The notes: generated from the letters alone by a model not told the origin. Shown: positions 6,937 to 16,096, counted from the first letter of the stretch. The stretch: 64,000 nucleotides of DNA from RH-AL1 sp965198715 (GCA_965198715.1 CBDAPV010000001.1:1550001-1614000), one strand, 5' to 3'. Numbers and translations are program-made.

Positions 6937-8481
6937 TCAGACCGGCACCGCCCCGAACTCGGTCTTTATGCGCTCGGCTTCCTGCTGGATCGCCTCGCGG
7001 TCGGCCGGCTTGAAGCGCGACAGCGTGCGGTAGGGCATCGCCATGCGCATGTTGCCGCCGAGCGTCTTCTCGTTGCGGATCATGAAATCCCAGTACAGCG
7101 CGTTGTAGGGGCAGGCATCCGGCCCGACGCGCTGCTTGACGTCGTAGCGGCAGCGGCCGCAATAGTCGCTCATGCGGTTGATGTAGGCGCCGGAGCCGGC
7201 GTAGGGCTTGGAGCCGATGATGCCGCCATCGGCGAAGGTCGCCATGCCGTGGACGTTGGGCAGCTCGACCCATTCGTAGGCGTCGGCGTAGACGACCATG
7301 TACCAGTCGTTGATCTCGTCGGGATGCACGCCCAGCAGCATCGCCAGGTTGCCGGTCACCATTAGGCGCTGGATGTGGTGGGCGTAGGCGTGGTCGCGCG
7401 TCGCCGTCACGGCCTCCCTCACGCAGGTCATGTCGGTCTCGGCCGACCAGTAGAACCACGGCAGCTTGCGGTCGGCGCCGAGCGCGTTGAGCGCCTTGAA
7501 GGCCGGCATCTTCAGCCAGTAGATGCCGCGCATGTACTCGCGCCAGCCGATGATCTGGCGGATGAAGCCCTCGACGGCGTTGAGCGGTGCCCGCCCGGCG
7601 CGGTACTCGGCCTCGGCGCGGCGGCAGACGTCGAGCGGATCGATCAGGCCGAGGTTCATCGCCGCCGAAATGACCGCGTGCCACATCCACGGCGCGCCGG
7701 CGACCATGGCGTCCTGGTAGTCGCCGAAGCCAGGTAGCATGTCGGCGACGAACCCGCTGACGATGGTCTCGGCCTCGTCCGGTGTCGTGGCGTAGCCGAA
7801 GCTTTCCAGCGTGCCGAAATGCTCGGGAAACAGCCGCGCCACGTCGGCGATTGCGCCCTTGGTCTCCTTGTTGGGTGCGACGAAGTGATGGTCCGGCGGG
7901 GACAGCCGTTTGGGCATCGCCTTGCGGTTCTCCTTGTCGAGGTTCCAGGCGCCGCCTTCGGGCTTGCCGTCGACGTCCATCAGAAGGGCGTAGCGCTTGC
8001 GCATCTCGCGATAGAAGAACTCCATGCGGAGTTCCTTGCGACCCTCGGCCCAGGCGGCGAACTCGGCCGGCGTGCACAGGTAGCGATCGTCCTCGCGGAT
8101 CTCGAAGGGCACGTTGGATTGCGAGGCAAACTCCTCGAACGCCTCCATCAGCCGGAACTCGCCGGGTGCCGTCACCACCACGCGGTCGTACCGGCCTTCG
8201 CCCAGGGCGCGCCGCACTTCGCCCAGCAGGGAGCCGCTGTTGCGCTCGTCCTCGAACCCGACGTAGCGCACCTCCGTCTTGGCCTGGCGCAGCCGCTTGG
8301 CGAAGCCGCGCATGCCGGCGAAGATCAGCGCGATCTTCTGCTTGTGGTGCTTGACGTAGCCAGTCTCGGCGCCGACCTCGGCCATCAGCACGGTGTCGCG
8401 CTTGACATCGATGTCGCGCAGCGAGGACAGGCGACCATCGGAGATGTGGTCGCCGAGGACGAGACGTAGGACGCCGGGCAC
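6937..8481 (-). CDS. iron-sulfur bacterial cryptochrome/photolyase (FeS-BCP, (6-4) photolyase type)
   Basis: A 514-residue flavoprotein of the photolyase-related FeS-BCP group, which repairs UV (6-4) photoproducts or senses light using FAD, a lumazine antenna and a [4Fe-4S] cluster. Four cysteines have the family spacing: C353, then C441-x2-C444-x12-C457 ('YCGRCRYDV', 'PDACPYN'). Conserved FAD-site blocks include 'FIRQIIGWREYMRG', 'NAMLLGVHPDEINDWYM'-like text and 'GSGAYINRMSDYC'. The start is GTG at 8481 (VPGVLRLVLGD), with GGAG six bases upstream; longer frames upstream have no conserved content. It follows the DUF29 gene on the same strand with an 80-base gap. Confidence 0.9.
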   Translation of the reverse strand: MPGVLRLVLGDHISDGRLSSLRDIDVKRDTVLMAEVGAETGYVKHHKQKIALIFAGMRGFAKRLRQAKTEVRYVGFEDERNSGSLLGEVRRALGEGRYDRVVVTAPGEFRLMEAFEEFASQSNVPFEIREDDRYLCTPAEFAAWAEGRKELRMEFFYREMRKRYALLMDVDGKPEGGAWNLDKENRKAMPKRLSPPDHHFVAPNKETKGAIADVARLFPEHFGTLESFGYATTPDEAETIVSGFVADMLPGFGDYQDAMVAGAPWMWHAVISAAMNLGLIDPLDVCRRAEAEYRAGRAPLNAVEGFIRQIIGWREYMRGIYWLKMPAFKALNALGADRKLPWFYWSAETDMTCVREAVTATRDHAYAHHIQRLMVTGNLAMLLGVHPDEINDWYMVVYADAYEWVELPNVHGMATFADGGIIGSKPYAGSGAYINRMSDYCGRCRYDVKQRVGPDACPYNALYWDFMIRNEKTLGGNMRMAMPYRTLSRFKPADREAIQQEAERIKTEFGAVPV

Positions 8482-8561
8482 GCGAACTCCTTCAAGACGA
8501 TCCGAACCGCAATGCCGGCTGTATGGCCGAGGTTGCCGCCCTGCAGGTGCGGCTCCTCGGC

Positions 8562-9041
8562 TCAGCTTCGAGCCGGCTCGGCCCAGAAACCTTCGTCCAT
8601 GACCTGCGCGAGCAAGAATGGCGCGGCGCCGGGGATCGTGTCCAGGGGCAGCCCGGTCTCGCCGGCCGCCTCCTTGCGGGCGTCCGCGTAGGCGCACTGG
8701 AACAGCTCCGCTTGCCTCGGCTTCAGGCCGGGATTGGCGCGCACTACCCTGGCGGCGTGCAGGCGCTCCCGGATGATCGTGTCCGTCCAGCCCCGGCTCG
8801 CCGCCCGCTCCGGCTGGATGATGCGCTTGAGCTGATGCAGGCAGATCAGGCGGTAGGCCGACTCGAGGGCGGCGGCTTCGGAGCGTCCCAGGGTTTCGAG
8901 CTCCTCGATGACGTTCTCGAGGTCGACGGCGTCGAACAGGCCGGCGCGCAGCAGCTCCGCCTGGCGCCGCGTCCAACTGTAGAAGTCGCCGACGTAGAGA
9001 TCGCCGGCGGCCTGCGGGCGGGGATCATCCGCGGTCTTCAT
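8562..9041 (-). CDS. DUF29 family protein
   Basis: A 159-residue soluble protein with the DUF29 signature: 'LYVGDFYSWTRRQAELLRAG' early, then 'DLENVIEELETLGRSE', 'LICLHQLKRIIQPE' and 'SRGWTDTIIRER'. DUF29 proteins are abundant in cyanobacteria and alphaproteobacteria; their function is unknown. It sits upstream of the photolyase gene in the same orientation and may be co-transcribed. Start is ATG at 9041. The 152 bases between it and the divergent nodT-type gene presumably hold both promoters. Confidence 0.8.
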   Translation of the reverse strand: MKTADDPRPQAAGDLYVGDFYSWTRRQAELLRAGLFDAVDLENVIEELETLGRSEAAALESAYRLICLHQLKRIIQPERAASRGWTDTIIRERLHAARVVRANPGLKPRQAELFQCAYADARKEAAGETGLPLDTIPGAAPFLLAQVMDEGFWAEPARS

Positions 9042-9193
9042 GACGGGCCTTCGCTGCGAGGGTCGAAGCTACGGCGAACGCGCTGTCTCGTCCATCGCGT
9101 CGCATGTGGCGCCGGAAACACGTGCCCCGGCATACGTTTCCGTGATCCCGCCCGGCCACGGTTCCGCCGTATGCGCCGCCTGAAAAGGCTCCT

Positions 9194-11017
9194 ATGAACA
9201 GGGACATGCGCCGTCGAGCGGCACGACGGCCGGTGGCGCTGGCGGCGGGGGCGTGCGTGCGTGCGACGGGGATGATGGTTCGGCGGCGGACGTCGCGTCT
9301 GACGGGGCTGCTCGGCGCCGCGCTCGCGCTCGCGCTCGCGGCCTGCGTGCCCGACGCCACCGTGCCCGACCCCAAGCTCGACGTCCCCACGACCTACCGC
9401 TACTCCGACGCCACCGGCGGGCTGCGCGACCACGCCGTCGACTGGTGGACGCAGTTCCATTCGCCCGAGCTCAACCAGTTCATGGAGGAGACCGAGGTCT
9501 CCAATCTCACCATCGCGGCGGCCATCGGGGCACTCGAGCAGGCCGACGCAGCGGCGCGGATCACCGGATCGACGCTGTTCCCGCTGATCAGCGCCAGCAA
9601 CACGGTCAGCACCAACGGTTCGGGGGCGGGTGGTTCGACGGCGGGCACGCTGATTGGCGCCGGATCGACCGGAACGACAGGTACGGGGACCGGAACGGGG
9701 GCGACGACCGTCGGCGGAGGAGGCTCGGGCACCAGCTCTGTCGCCTCTTCTGGTAGTTCCGGAACGGTCGGCAACGGCACCACGACAAGCCCTGGAACGA
9801 TCGGGACGAGCAACTCGGGAGGCACGACCGGGGTCGTCGGCACCGGCACCGGTGGCACCACCACCGGATCGACCGGCACCACGACCGGGACGACGGGCAC
9901 GACCGGGACCACCGCCAGCTCGGGCACAACGGCCTCGTCCGTGGTGACGACCTCCGGTACGACCAATTTCGTCTCGTCCTTCGCCGCGAGCTACCAGCTC
10001 GACCTCTGGGGCAAGAACCGCGCGGCCTACAAGGCGGCGCAGGACAGTGCCACGGCGAGCCGCTGGAACCGGCAGACGGTGCAGCTCACCGAGCTTGCCA
10101 CCGTCGCAAACACCTATTTCAACGTGCTCGCCGCGCGCGAACGGGTGCGCTTCGCCCGGCAGGACGTCGTCGATTCCGATCGCATCCTCAAGCTGATCCA
10201 GGACCGCGAGAAGGCCGGCACGGCGACCGCGCTCAACGTCGCGCAACAGGCGGCACTGGTCGCCAACCTGAGAGCCTCGATCCCGCCGCTCGAGGTCATC
10301 GCCGACCAGGACGTGATCGCGCTCGGCATCCTTCTCGGACGCACGCCGCAGCGCGTGTTCGTCAAAGGCGGCAGCGTGCTCGACGGCACCGTGCCGCGGC
10401 CTCAGCCGGGTATTCCCTCGGAGGTGCTGACGCAGCGCCCCGACATCGAATACGCCGAGTCAAACCTCTCCGCGGCCCACGCCAACCTCGTCTCGGCGCG
10501 CGCCGCCTTCTTCCCGCAGCTCAATCTCACCGCGCAGGGCGGCTTTTCGAGCACGGCACTGTCGACGCTGTTCACTCCGTCCTCGTCGTTCTATTCCGTG
10601 GCGCTCGGCGTCACCCAGCCGATCTTCGACGCCGGGCTGCTGCGCGGCCAGTTCGACGAGACCAAGGGGCAGCAGGACATCCTGCTCGCCAACTACCGCC
10701 TGGCCGTGATCACCGCCTTCTCCGACGTCGACCGGGCGTTGACCGGCCTCAAGAAGTATGCCGAGGAGGAGAAATACACGCGTGACTCGCTGACGGCCTC
10801 GCGCCTGGCGCTGAAGCTTTCTGAGGATCAGCTGAAGAGCGGTATCCTCGACGTCGTGTCGCTGCTGCAGGTTGAGCAGACGCTGTTCACCACACAGGAC
10901 ACGCTGGTGCAGGTGCGACTGCTGCGCCTGACCGAAGCGATCGCGCTCTACCAGGCGCTCGGCGGCGCCTACGCTGGCAAGGGTGGGGCGTCGCACAAGG
11001 GCAAGCGGACGATTTGA
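9194..11017 (+). CDS. NodT-family outer-membrane efflux lipoprotein with a large low-complexity insertion
   Basis: A TolC/OprM-type outer-membrane channel of tripartite efflux pumps, up to 607 residues against about 470-500 for the family. Two OEP repeats are visible: 'YRYSDATGGLRDHAVDWWTQF' onward and 'RPDIEYAESNLSAAHANLVSARAAFF' split by normal spacing. The 'SYQLDLWGKNRAAY' block marks the first barrel hairpin. Just before it lie about 120 residues of Gly/Thr/Ser (136-257). The lipobox 'LALAAC' puts the acylated Cys at residue 51 from the ATG at 9194 but at 25 from an ATG at 9272, so the later start gives a more normal signal peptide; AAGG favours 9194. No RND or membrane-fusion gene is adjacent. 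Confidence 0.9.
   Translation: MNRDMRRRAARRPVALAAGACVRATGMMVRRRTSRLTGLLGAALALALAACVPDATVPDPKLDVPTTYRYSDATGGLRDHAVDWWTQFHSPELNQFMEETEVSNLTIAAAIGALEQADAAARITGSTLFPLISASNTVSTNGSGAGGSTAGTLIGAGSTGTTGTGTGTGATTVGGGGSGTSSVASSGSSGTVGNGTTTSPGTIGTSNSGGTTGVVGTGTGGTTTGSTGTTTGTTGTTGTTASSGTTASSVVTTSGTTNFVSSFAASYQLDLWGKNRAAYKAAQDSATASRWNRQTVQLTELATVANTYFNVLAARERVRFARQDVVDSDRILKLIQDREKAGTATALNVAQQAALVANLRASIPPLEVIADQDVIALGILLGRTPQRVFVKGGSVLDGTVPRPQPGIPSEVLTQRPDIEYAESNLSAAHANLVSARAAFFPQLNLTAQGGFSSTALSTLFTPSSSFYSVALGVTQPIFDAGLLRGQFDETKGQQDILLANYRLAVITAFSDVDRALTGLKKYAEEEKYTRDSLTASRLALKLSEDQLKSGILDVVSLLQVEQTLFTTQDTLVQVRLLRLTEAIALYQALGGAYAGKGGASHKGKRTI
9600..9965 (+). repeat. degenerate GGNACNACC-type repeat tract inside the efflux channel gene
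   Basis: About 366 bases coding almost only Gly, Thr, Ser, Ala and Val, with recurring 'GTTGTT', 'GTTTG' and 'TGTGTG' residue strings. It is in frame and stop-free. It looks expanded by slippage of GGN-ACN units. It falls where short extracellular loop 1 lies in OprM-like channels. Confidence 0.75.
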
Positions 11018-11030
11018 GGGCCGGCGCACC

Positions 11031-11061
11031 CTCCCCCGCGACGCTGTGCTGCGCGGGAGAG
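11031..11061. terminator. hairpin between convergent nodT-type and rpsO genes
   Basis: CTCCCCCGCG (11031-11040) pairs with CGCGGGAGAG (11052-11061) with a single mismatch, around an 11-base loop. It lies between the stops of the two convergent genes (11017 and 11071). There is no T tract on either side. Confidence 0.4.
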
Positions 11062-11070
11062 GAGAAGCGT

Positions 11071-11340
11071 CTACCGGCGAATGCCGAGGCGCTCGATCAG
11101 GGCCTTGTAGCGCGGCTCGTCCTTGCGCTTGACGTAGTCGAGCAGCTGGCGGCGCTGCGACACGAGCTTGAGCAGCCCGCGGCGCGAATGGTTGTCCTTG
11201 GTGTGGGTCTTGAAGTGCTCGGTCAGGTTGGTGATGCGCTCGGTGAGGATCGCCACCTGGACCTCGGGAGAACCGGTATCGCCGGTCTTCAAGGCGTAAT
11301 CGGAGATGACCGTCTGCTTGCGCTCTGGCGTAATCGACAT
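11071..11340 (-). CDS. rpsO: 30S ribosomal protein S15
   Basis: An 89-residue protein, identical in length to the family norm. It shows the S15 blocks 'GDTGSPEVQVAILTERI', 'LTEHFKTHTKDNHSRRGLL' and 'LVSQRRQLLDYV', ending 'YKALIERLGIRR'. It binds 16S rRNA at the central-domain three-way junction early in 30S assembly. The ATG at 11340 gives the canonical N-terminus MSITPERK; the longer open frame upstream is not part of it. In many relatives rpsO lies beside truB or pnp; neither is here. Confidence 0.98.
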   Translation of the reverse strand: MSITPERKQTVISDYALKTGDTGSPEVQVAILTERITNLTEHFKTHTKDNHSRRGLLKLVSQRRQLLDYVKRKDEPRYKALIERLGIRR

Positions 11341-11519
11341 CGGGTGTCCTTTCGGGTTGGAACGAGGCATGGCCTCGGGAGCCGCCCGGCCGGGATGTCG
11401 TCCAGCGGGGTGGCGGAAGGCGCGGTGGTTCGCACGGTTGGAGCGCGATGGCAAGCGCGCCGCCGATGTCGATCCTAACGAGTAGGCGGGGTCGGTCGAT
11501 CTCCCGAAGCACCTCGTCT

Positions 11520-12353
11520 TCAGACGGGTGCGACGAGCCGGCGGTACAGGTGCCACGTGGCGTGACCGAGTACCGGCAGCGCGACGGCCAGGCCGACGAA
11601 CAGCGGCAGCATGGCGGCGGCGAGGATGCTGGCCACGATCAAGCCCCAGGCCAGGATCACGAGAGGGTTGGTGGCGACGCACCGGGCCGAGGTGGCGATC
11701 GCCTTCGCCAAGCCGACGTCGCGGTCGAGGAGGAGGGGAACGGAGACGAGGCCGATCGAGAGCGCGACCAGCGCGAACCCGAAGCCTGCGGCGTTGCCGA
11801 CGGCGGTGAGGATCCAGCCCGAGTGCGTTGTGGCGATCTGCCTAGCGAAACCCGCCAGCGATTGGGCCGGAGCGGGTCCCAAGGTTGCGCGGTAGAGAAG
11901 GTCCGCCGTCCCGATCCACAGGCCGAACAGGCTCACCAGCACGACGGCGAGGCCGCAGATCGGGAGAAATGATGGAGAGCGGACGATTTCGAGCACCTGT
12001 CTCAGCGAGCGGTCAGAATTCCTCTCGCGCAGGCGGCTCATCTCGACCGCACCGATCGACGCCAGCGGCCCCACCAGCGCGAAACCCGCAATCAGCGGAT
12101 AGGAGGACGGAAGCAGGCCCGTTCCCGCGCTCGCGGCCGCGATGAGGAGGCCGGCGATGGGATAGATGATGCAGAGAAAGATCATGTGCGTCGGTCGCGC
12201 CATGAAATTCTCCAGGCCGTCCGACAGCGAGCCTGTCAGATCGGACACCTTGATGCGGCGCACCGTGATGGCTTTCCGGTCCCATCGCACGCGCAAATCG
12301 CCGTGAGCGGCGCGTTCGCGCGGATCGAGGGCATGCGCCGAGTTGATGGTCAT
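11520..12353 (-). CDS. DUF2189 integral membrane protein
   Basis: A 277-residue protein with about six hydrophobic segments, for example around 'FLCIIYPIAGLLIAAAS', 'YPLIAGFALVGPLAS', 'ICGLAVVLVSLFGLWIG', 'FGFALVALSIGLVSVPLLL' and two close to the C-terminus. The early block 'LSDGLENFMARPTHMIFL' and 'LLLDRDVGLAKAIATS' are typical of DUF2189, often found beside cytochrome oxidase genes; function unknown. Start at ATG 12353 is set by CAGGAGA five bases upstream. It stands alone between rpsO and kdpE on the minus strand. Confidence 0.8.
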   Translation of the reverse strand: MTINSAHALDPRERAAHGDLRVRWDRKAITVRRIKVSDLTGSLSDGLENFMARPTHMIFLCIIYPIAGLLIAAASAGTGLLPSSYPLIAGFALVGPLASIGAVEMSRLRERNSDRSLRQVLEIVRSPSFLPICGLAVVLVSLFGLWIGTADLLYRATLGPAPAQSLAGFARQIATTHSGWILTAVGNAAGFGFALVALSIGLVSVPLLLDRDVGLAKAIATSARCVATNPLVILAWGLIVASILAAAMLPLFVGLAVALPVLGHATWHLYRRLVAPV

Positions 12354-12743
12354 AATTCTCTCCTGAACCGGCTTGTCCCGCCCTGTCGGACGGCATCGGG
12401 GCGAGGCTCGCAAAAGAGGGTGCCGTCAGCGAGCTTGTACCCGGCGGCGAAGGCGGGGCGGAGCCATGCCTCACTGATGAGGCTCCAGGCCAGTGCTGTC
12501 CGCCGGGTCGGCTTTGCTTGGCTGCTGCTGGACGCGCAAGCTCTCTGCGTTCAGGTCCTGCGCAGATTGTTTCGGCTGGGCGGAGTCATTCGCAACCTCT
12601 CGATTGCCGCTTGCCGCGCATAGTTAACGGCACCATCGGATGGTCCGCCCATTCTAGAGCCTTGTCAAATCAAGTTACTTGAGTGCGGCGCAGCATCTAT
12701 TTGACGCCTACAGGGATTGAGGTGGTCGAAGCCCCTGTCGGCT
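12354..12743. other. 390-base intergenic region between kdpE and the DUF2189 gene
   Basis: No coding frame is supported. A 13-base palindrome TCAAGT-T-ACTTGA lies at 12670-12682, a possible operator of unknown regulator, about 320 bases upstream of the DUF2189 gene. I see no clear intrinsic terminator for the kdp operon in this stretch. Confidence 0.4.
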
Positions 12744-13436
12744 TCACCCCGGCGCCTTGAGCCGGTAGCCCACGCCCGTCTCCGTCACCACGAAGCTCGG
12801 CTGCTCGGGCACGCGCTCGATCTTCTGGCGCAGCTGGCGGACGTAGACGCGCAACTGCTGCGGATCGGTCGAGGGACCCCAGATCGCGCGCAGGATGAAG
12901 GCGTGGGTCAGCACCTTGCCGGCATTCTGCACGAAGAGCCGCAGCAGGTCGTATTCCTTGGGCGACAGCTTCACCTCGGCGCCGTCGCGGCGCACGAGGC
13001 GGCGCACCAGGTCGACGCTCAAACCATCGAGCTCGAACAGCGCCGGCGCGCCCTCGCCCTGCAGGCGGTGGCGCAGCGCGGTGCGCACGCGCGCGACGAG
13101 CTCGTTCATGCCGAAGGGTTTGGTCACGTAATCGTCGGCGCCGAGGTCGAGCGCCTGCACCTTGCCGGCCTCGTCGCCGCGGCTGGAGAGCACCAGCACC
13201 GGCGTGAGGTCGCCGCGCCCGCGGGTGGCGCGCAGCACGTCGAGGCCGTTCACGTCGGGCAGGCCGAGGTCGAGGATCACGAGGTCGAGGTGGCCTTGGC
13301 CGAGCGCCGCCAGCGCCGCGGTGCCGTCGGCGGCCTCGATGACGTCGTAGTCCTGCGTGGCGAGCCCGGTGCGCAGCAGTCGGCGGATCGCCGGCTCGTC
13401 GTCGACCACCAGGATACGGGTCCGTCCCGTGCTCAA
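12744..13436 (-). CDS. kdpE: KdpE response regulator
   Basis: An OmpR-type regulator of 230 residues that activates the kdp operon under potassium limitation. The receiver has 'ILVVDDEPAIRRLL', phospho-acceptor Asp in 'LVILDLGLPDVNG', and 'DDYVTKPFG'. The winged-helix output has 'LSPKEYDLLRLFVQNAGKVLTH', 'LRVYVRQLRQKIE' and 'ETGVGYRL'. The start is TTG at 13436, which overlaps the kdpD stop as TTGA, so translation is coupled. The longer open frame upstream is an antiparallel-frame reading of kdpD and is not real. Confidence 0.93.
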   Translation of the reverse strand: MSTGRTRILVVDDEPAIRRLLRTGLATQDYDVIEAADGTAALAALGQGHLDLVILDLGLPDVNGLDVLRATRGRGDLTPVLVLSSRGDEAGKVQALDLGADDYVTKPFGMNELVARVRTALRHRLQGEGAPALFELDGLSVDLVRRLVRRDGAEVKLSPKEYDLLRLFVQNAGKVLTHAFILRAIWGPSTDPQQLRVYVRQLRQKIERVPEQPSFVVTETGVGYRLKAPG

Positions 13437-16096
13437 ATCGGCACCGGCAGCCGGATCGTCAGGAGCGCTCCGCTGCAGTGCCCGTCGATCTTGGCCGCGC
13501 TGCCGGCGGTGACGGTGCCGCCCATGGCCTCGATGAAGCCGCGCGAGATGGCGAGGCCGAGCCCGGTGCCGGGACGCACGTGGTCGCCTTTGCGAACGCG
13601 GTGAAACTTCTCGAAGATCGCCTCGCAATCCTCGCTCGGGATGCCGGGACCGCTGTCGGCCACCGTGAGGCACAGCGTGGGGCCGTCCCGGCGCAGGCGC
13701 ACGGTGACCGTGCCGTCGACGCCGGCGTATTTGGCGGCGTTGTCGAGGATGTTGAAGAGCGCCTGCTCGAACAGTACGGGGTCGAGCCCCAGCGGCGGCA
13801 GGCCCGGCTCGATCTCGACCGCCACCGTCGCCGCGGCGAGGATGGGAGCCGCCCGCCGCATCGCCGCGCCGACGATCTCGCTGACATCGACCTCCGAGAC
13901 GTTGGGCGCCACCGCGCCGGCTTCGAGCCGCGTCATGTCGAGGAGGTTGGCGATGAAACGGTTGAGGCGCTCGGCCTCCTCGACGATGGTGCTGACGAGC
14001 GCCGCGCGGCCCTCGTCGTCGAGTGCGCCGCCGAAGTCGCGGATGGTGGTGGCGGCGCCGAGCACGGAGGCCAGCGGCGTGCGCAGATCGTGCGAGATCG
14101 AGGTCAGCAGGGCGGCGCGCAGCTTCTCCGTCTCGGCAAGGCGCCGCGCGCGGTCGAGGTCGCCCGCCAGCGAGACGCGCTCGACCGCCAGCGCGCCCTG
14201 GTCGAGCAGCGCATCGAAGAGGCGGTGCTGCTCCGGGCTCAGCAGCGGCCCGGTCTTGTCGCTGTCGAGCCCGACCACGCCGACGGGACCGCTGGAGGTG
14301 CGCAGCGGCGCGAAATAGCGCGGCGCGCCGGGCAGCGTGTCGGCGCCGCGCCCTGCCGGCGTGTTGCGCTCCCACGACCATTGCGCGGCGGCGAGGTCCT
14401 TGTCGGCCAGCTCGTCCTCCGGCGGGTAGCCGGCGCGCACCGCGAGACGGCCGGCCTCGGGCAGCAGCACCACGACGCGCACCTTCAGCATGGAGGCGAT
14501 CTGATAGGCCATGGCCCAGAGCACGTCGTCGGTGCCGACGCAGGCCGCGAGCTTGCGCGAGAACGAGTATAGCGACTCCGTGGTGCGGGCGCGCGCGCCC
14601 GCGATCGTAGCCTGGCTGCGCACCCGCGCGGTGAGGTTGGACACCAGCACCGCCACCAGCGTGAAGAAGAACAGCGCCGCGACGTTCGAGGGATCGGCGA
14701 TGGTGAAGGTGTAGAGCGGCGCCAGGAAGAAGAAGTTGAAGGCGAGCGTCGACAGCACCACGGCGAAGAGCGACGGGTATAGCCCGGACGAGATGGCGGT
14801 GCCGACCACCGCCGTGAGAAACACGAGGTCGATGTTGGTGCCGCCGAGCAGCGGCTTGATCAGCTCGGCGACGCCGAGCGCGCCAGCCACCATCGCCGCG
14901 GCGCCGGCGTAGGGCGAGAGCTGGAAGCTGGGAGGCGCCACGCCGCGCGGGCCGCGTGCCGTCTCGTCGTCGGCCTTCACGGCGATGACGTGGACGCTGA
15001 TGTCGCCGGCGCGACGCACCAGGTCGAACACGACGGAGCCGTTAAGCCACTCGAACCAGCGCGGCCGCTTGGCCTTCCCGATCAGGATCTGCGTGACGTT
15101 GTGCTCGCGCGCGTAGGCCAGCACGTCGTCGGCGACGCGGCGGCCGCCGGTAGGCACCGTCACCGTCTCCATGCCCAGCCGGCCGGCGAGGCGCAGCGCC
15201 TCGGCGATGCCGTCGCGGCTCTTGTCGTCGAGCGCAGCGGTGCTGCCGGTCTCGACGTGCAGCGCCACGGCAGGGGCGTGCAGCCGGTCGGCGACGCGCT
15301 TGGCATGTCGCACCAGGCCGGCGGTGTCGCCGCCGGCTCCCACGCACACCAGCACGCGCTCGCCCGCCGCCCAGGGGCCGGCGATGGCGTGGGACTGCAT
15401 GTGGGCGAGCAATTGGTCATCGACGCGCTGGGCGGTGCGGCGCAAGGCGAGCTCGCGCAGGGCCGTAAGGTTGCCCGGCGAAAAGAAGTGGCGCAGCGCC
15501 CGCTCGGCCTGGCGCGGCACGTAGACCTTGCCCTCGCGCAGCCGCTGGATCAGGTCCTCCGGCGAGAGGTCGATCACCTCGATGTCGTCGGCGCGATCGA
15601 GGATCGCGTCCGGCACCGTCTCGCGCACGCGCACGCGGGTGATCTGCGCCACGACGGTGTTGAGGCTCTCGACGTGCTGGACGTTGAGCGTCGTGTAGAC
15701 GTCGATACCGGCGGCCAGCAACTCCTCGACGTCGTTGCTGCGCTTGGGGTGGCGGCTGCCCTCGGCGTTGCTGTGGGCGAGTTCATCGACGAGCGCCAGC
15801 TGCGGGTGGCGGGCGAGCAGCGCGTCAAGGTCCATCTCGTCGAGCACGCGCTCGCGGTAGTCGATGAGCCGGCGCGGAACCACCTCGATGCCGGCCAGCA
15901 TGGCCTGGGTCTCGGAGCGGCCGTGGGTCTCGACCACGCCGGCGACGACATCGCAGCCCTCGGCGAGGCGGCGCCGCGCCGCCTCCAGCATGGCGTAGGT
16001 CTTGCCGACCCCCGGCGCCGCGCCGAGGAAGATCTTCAGCTTGCCGATACGGGCCTCGTGGGCGTGGCCGAGGTCGTGGTGCGGAGCGCCGGTCAC
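13433..16096 (-). CDS. kdpD: KdpD potassium sensor histidine kinase
   Basis: An 887-residue sensor of potassium or turgor. The N-terminal KdpD domain has Walker A 'GAAPGVGKT' (residues 25-33) and 'LVDELAHSNAEGSRH'. A USP-like domain follows ('ERVLVCVGAGGDTAGLVRHA'), then four membrane segments around residues 390-480, a GAF-like region, HisKA with 'SISHDLRTPLASV', and HATPase blocks 'NILDNAAKYAG' and 'DSGPGIP'. I chose GTG at 16096 because GGAGG lies eight bases upstream; a TTG at 16126 would add ten residues. It lies 276 bases downstream of kdpC, a wide gap for this operon, in which I see no gene. Confidence 0.95.
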   Translation of the reverse strand: MTGAPHHDLGHAHEARIGKLKIFLGAAPGVGKTYAMLEAARRRLAEGCDVVAGVVETHGRSETQAMLAGIEVVPRRLIDYRERVLDEMDLDALLARHPQLALVDELAHSNAEGSRHPKRSNDVEELLAAGIDVYTTLNVQHVESLNTVVAQITRVRVRETVPDAILDRADDIEVIDLSPEDLIQRLREGKVYVPRQAERALRHFFSPGNLTALRELALRRTAQRVDDQLLAHMQSHAIAGPWAAGERVLVCVGAGGDTAGLVRHAKRVADRLHAPAVALHVETGSTAALDDKSRDGIAEALRLAGRLGMETVTVPTGGRRVADDVLAYAREHNVTQILIGKAKRPRWFEWLNGSVVFDLVRRAGDISVHVIAVKADDETARGPRGVAPPSFQLSPYAGAAAMVAGALGVAELIKPLLGGTNIDLVFLTAVVGTAISSGLYPSLFAVVLSTLAFNFFFLAPLYTFTIADPSNVAALFFFTLVAVLVSNLTARVRSQATIAGARARTTESLYSFSRKLAACVGTDDVLWAMAYQIASMLKVRVVVLLPEAGRLAVRAGYPPEDELADKDLAAAQWSWERNTPAGRGADTLPGAPRYFAPLRTSSGPVGVVGLDSDKTGPLLSPEQHRLFDALLDQGALAVERVSLAGDLDRARRLAETEKLRAALLTSISHDLRTPLASVLGAATTIRDFGGALDDEGRAALVSTIVEEAERLNRFIANLLDMTRLEAGAVAPNVSEVDVSEIVGAAMRRAAPILAAATVAVEIEPGLPPLGLDPVLFEQALFNILDNAAKYAGVDGTVTVRLRRDGPTLCLTVADSGPGIPSEDCEAIFEKFHRVRKGDHVRPGTGLGLAISRGFIEAMGGTVTAGSAAKIDGHCSGALLTIRLPVPI

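Noticed and set aside
9600..9965. CRISPR or tandem-repeat array
   Set aside because: The tract is in frame, has no constant repeat/spacer pattern and codes a low-complexity segment of an outer-membrane channel.
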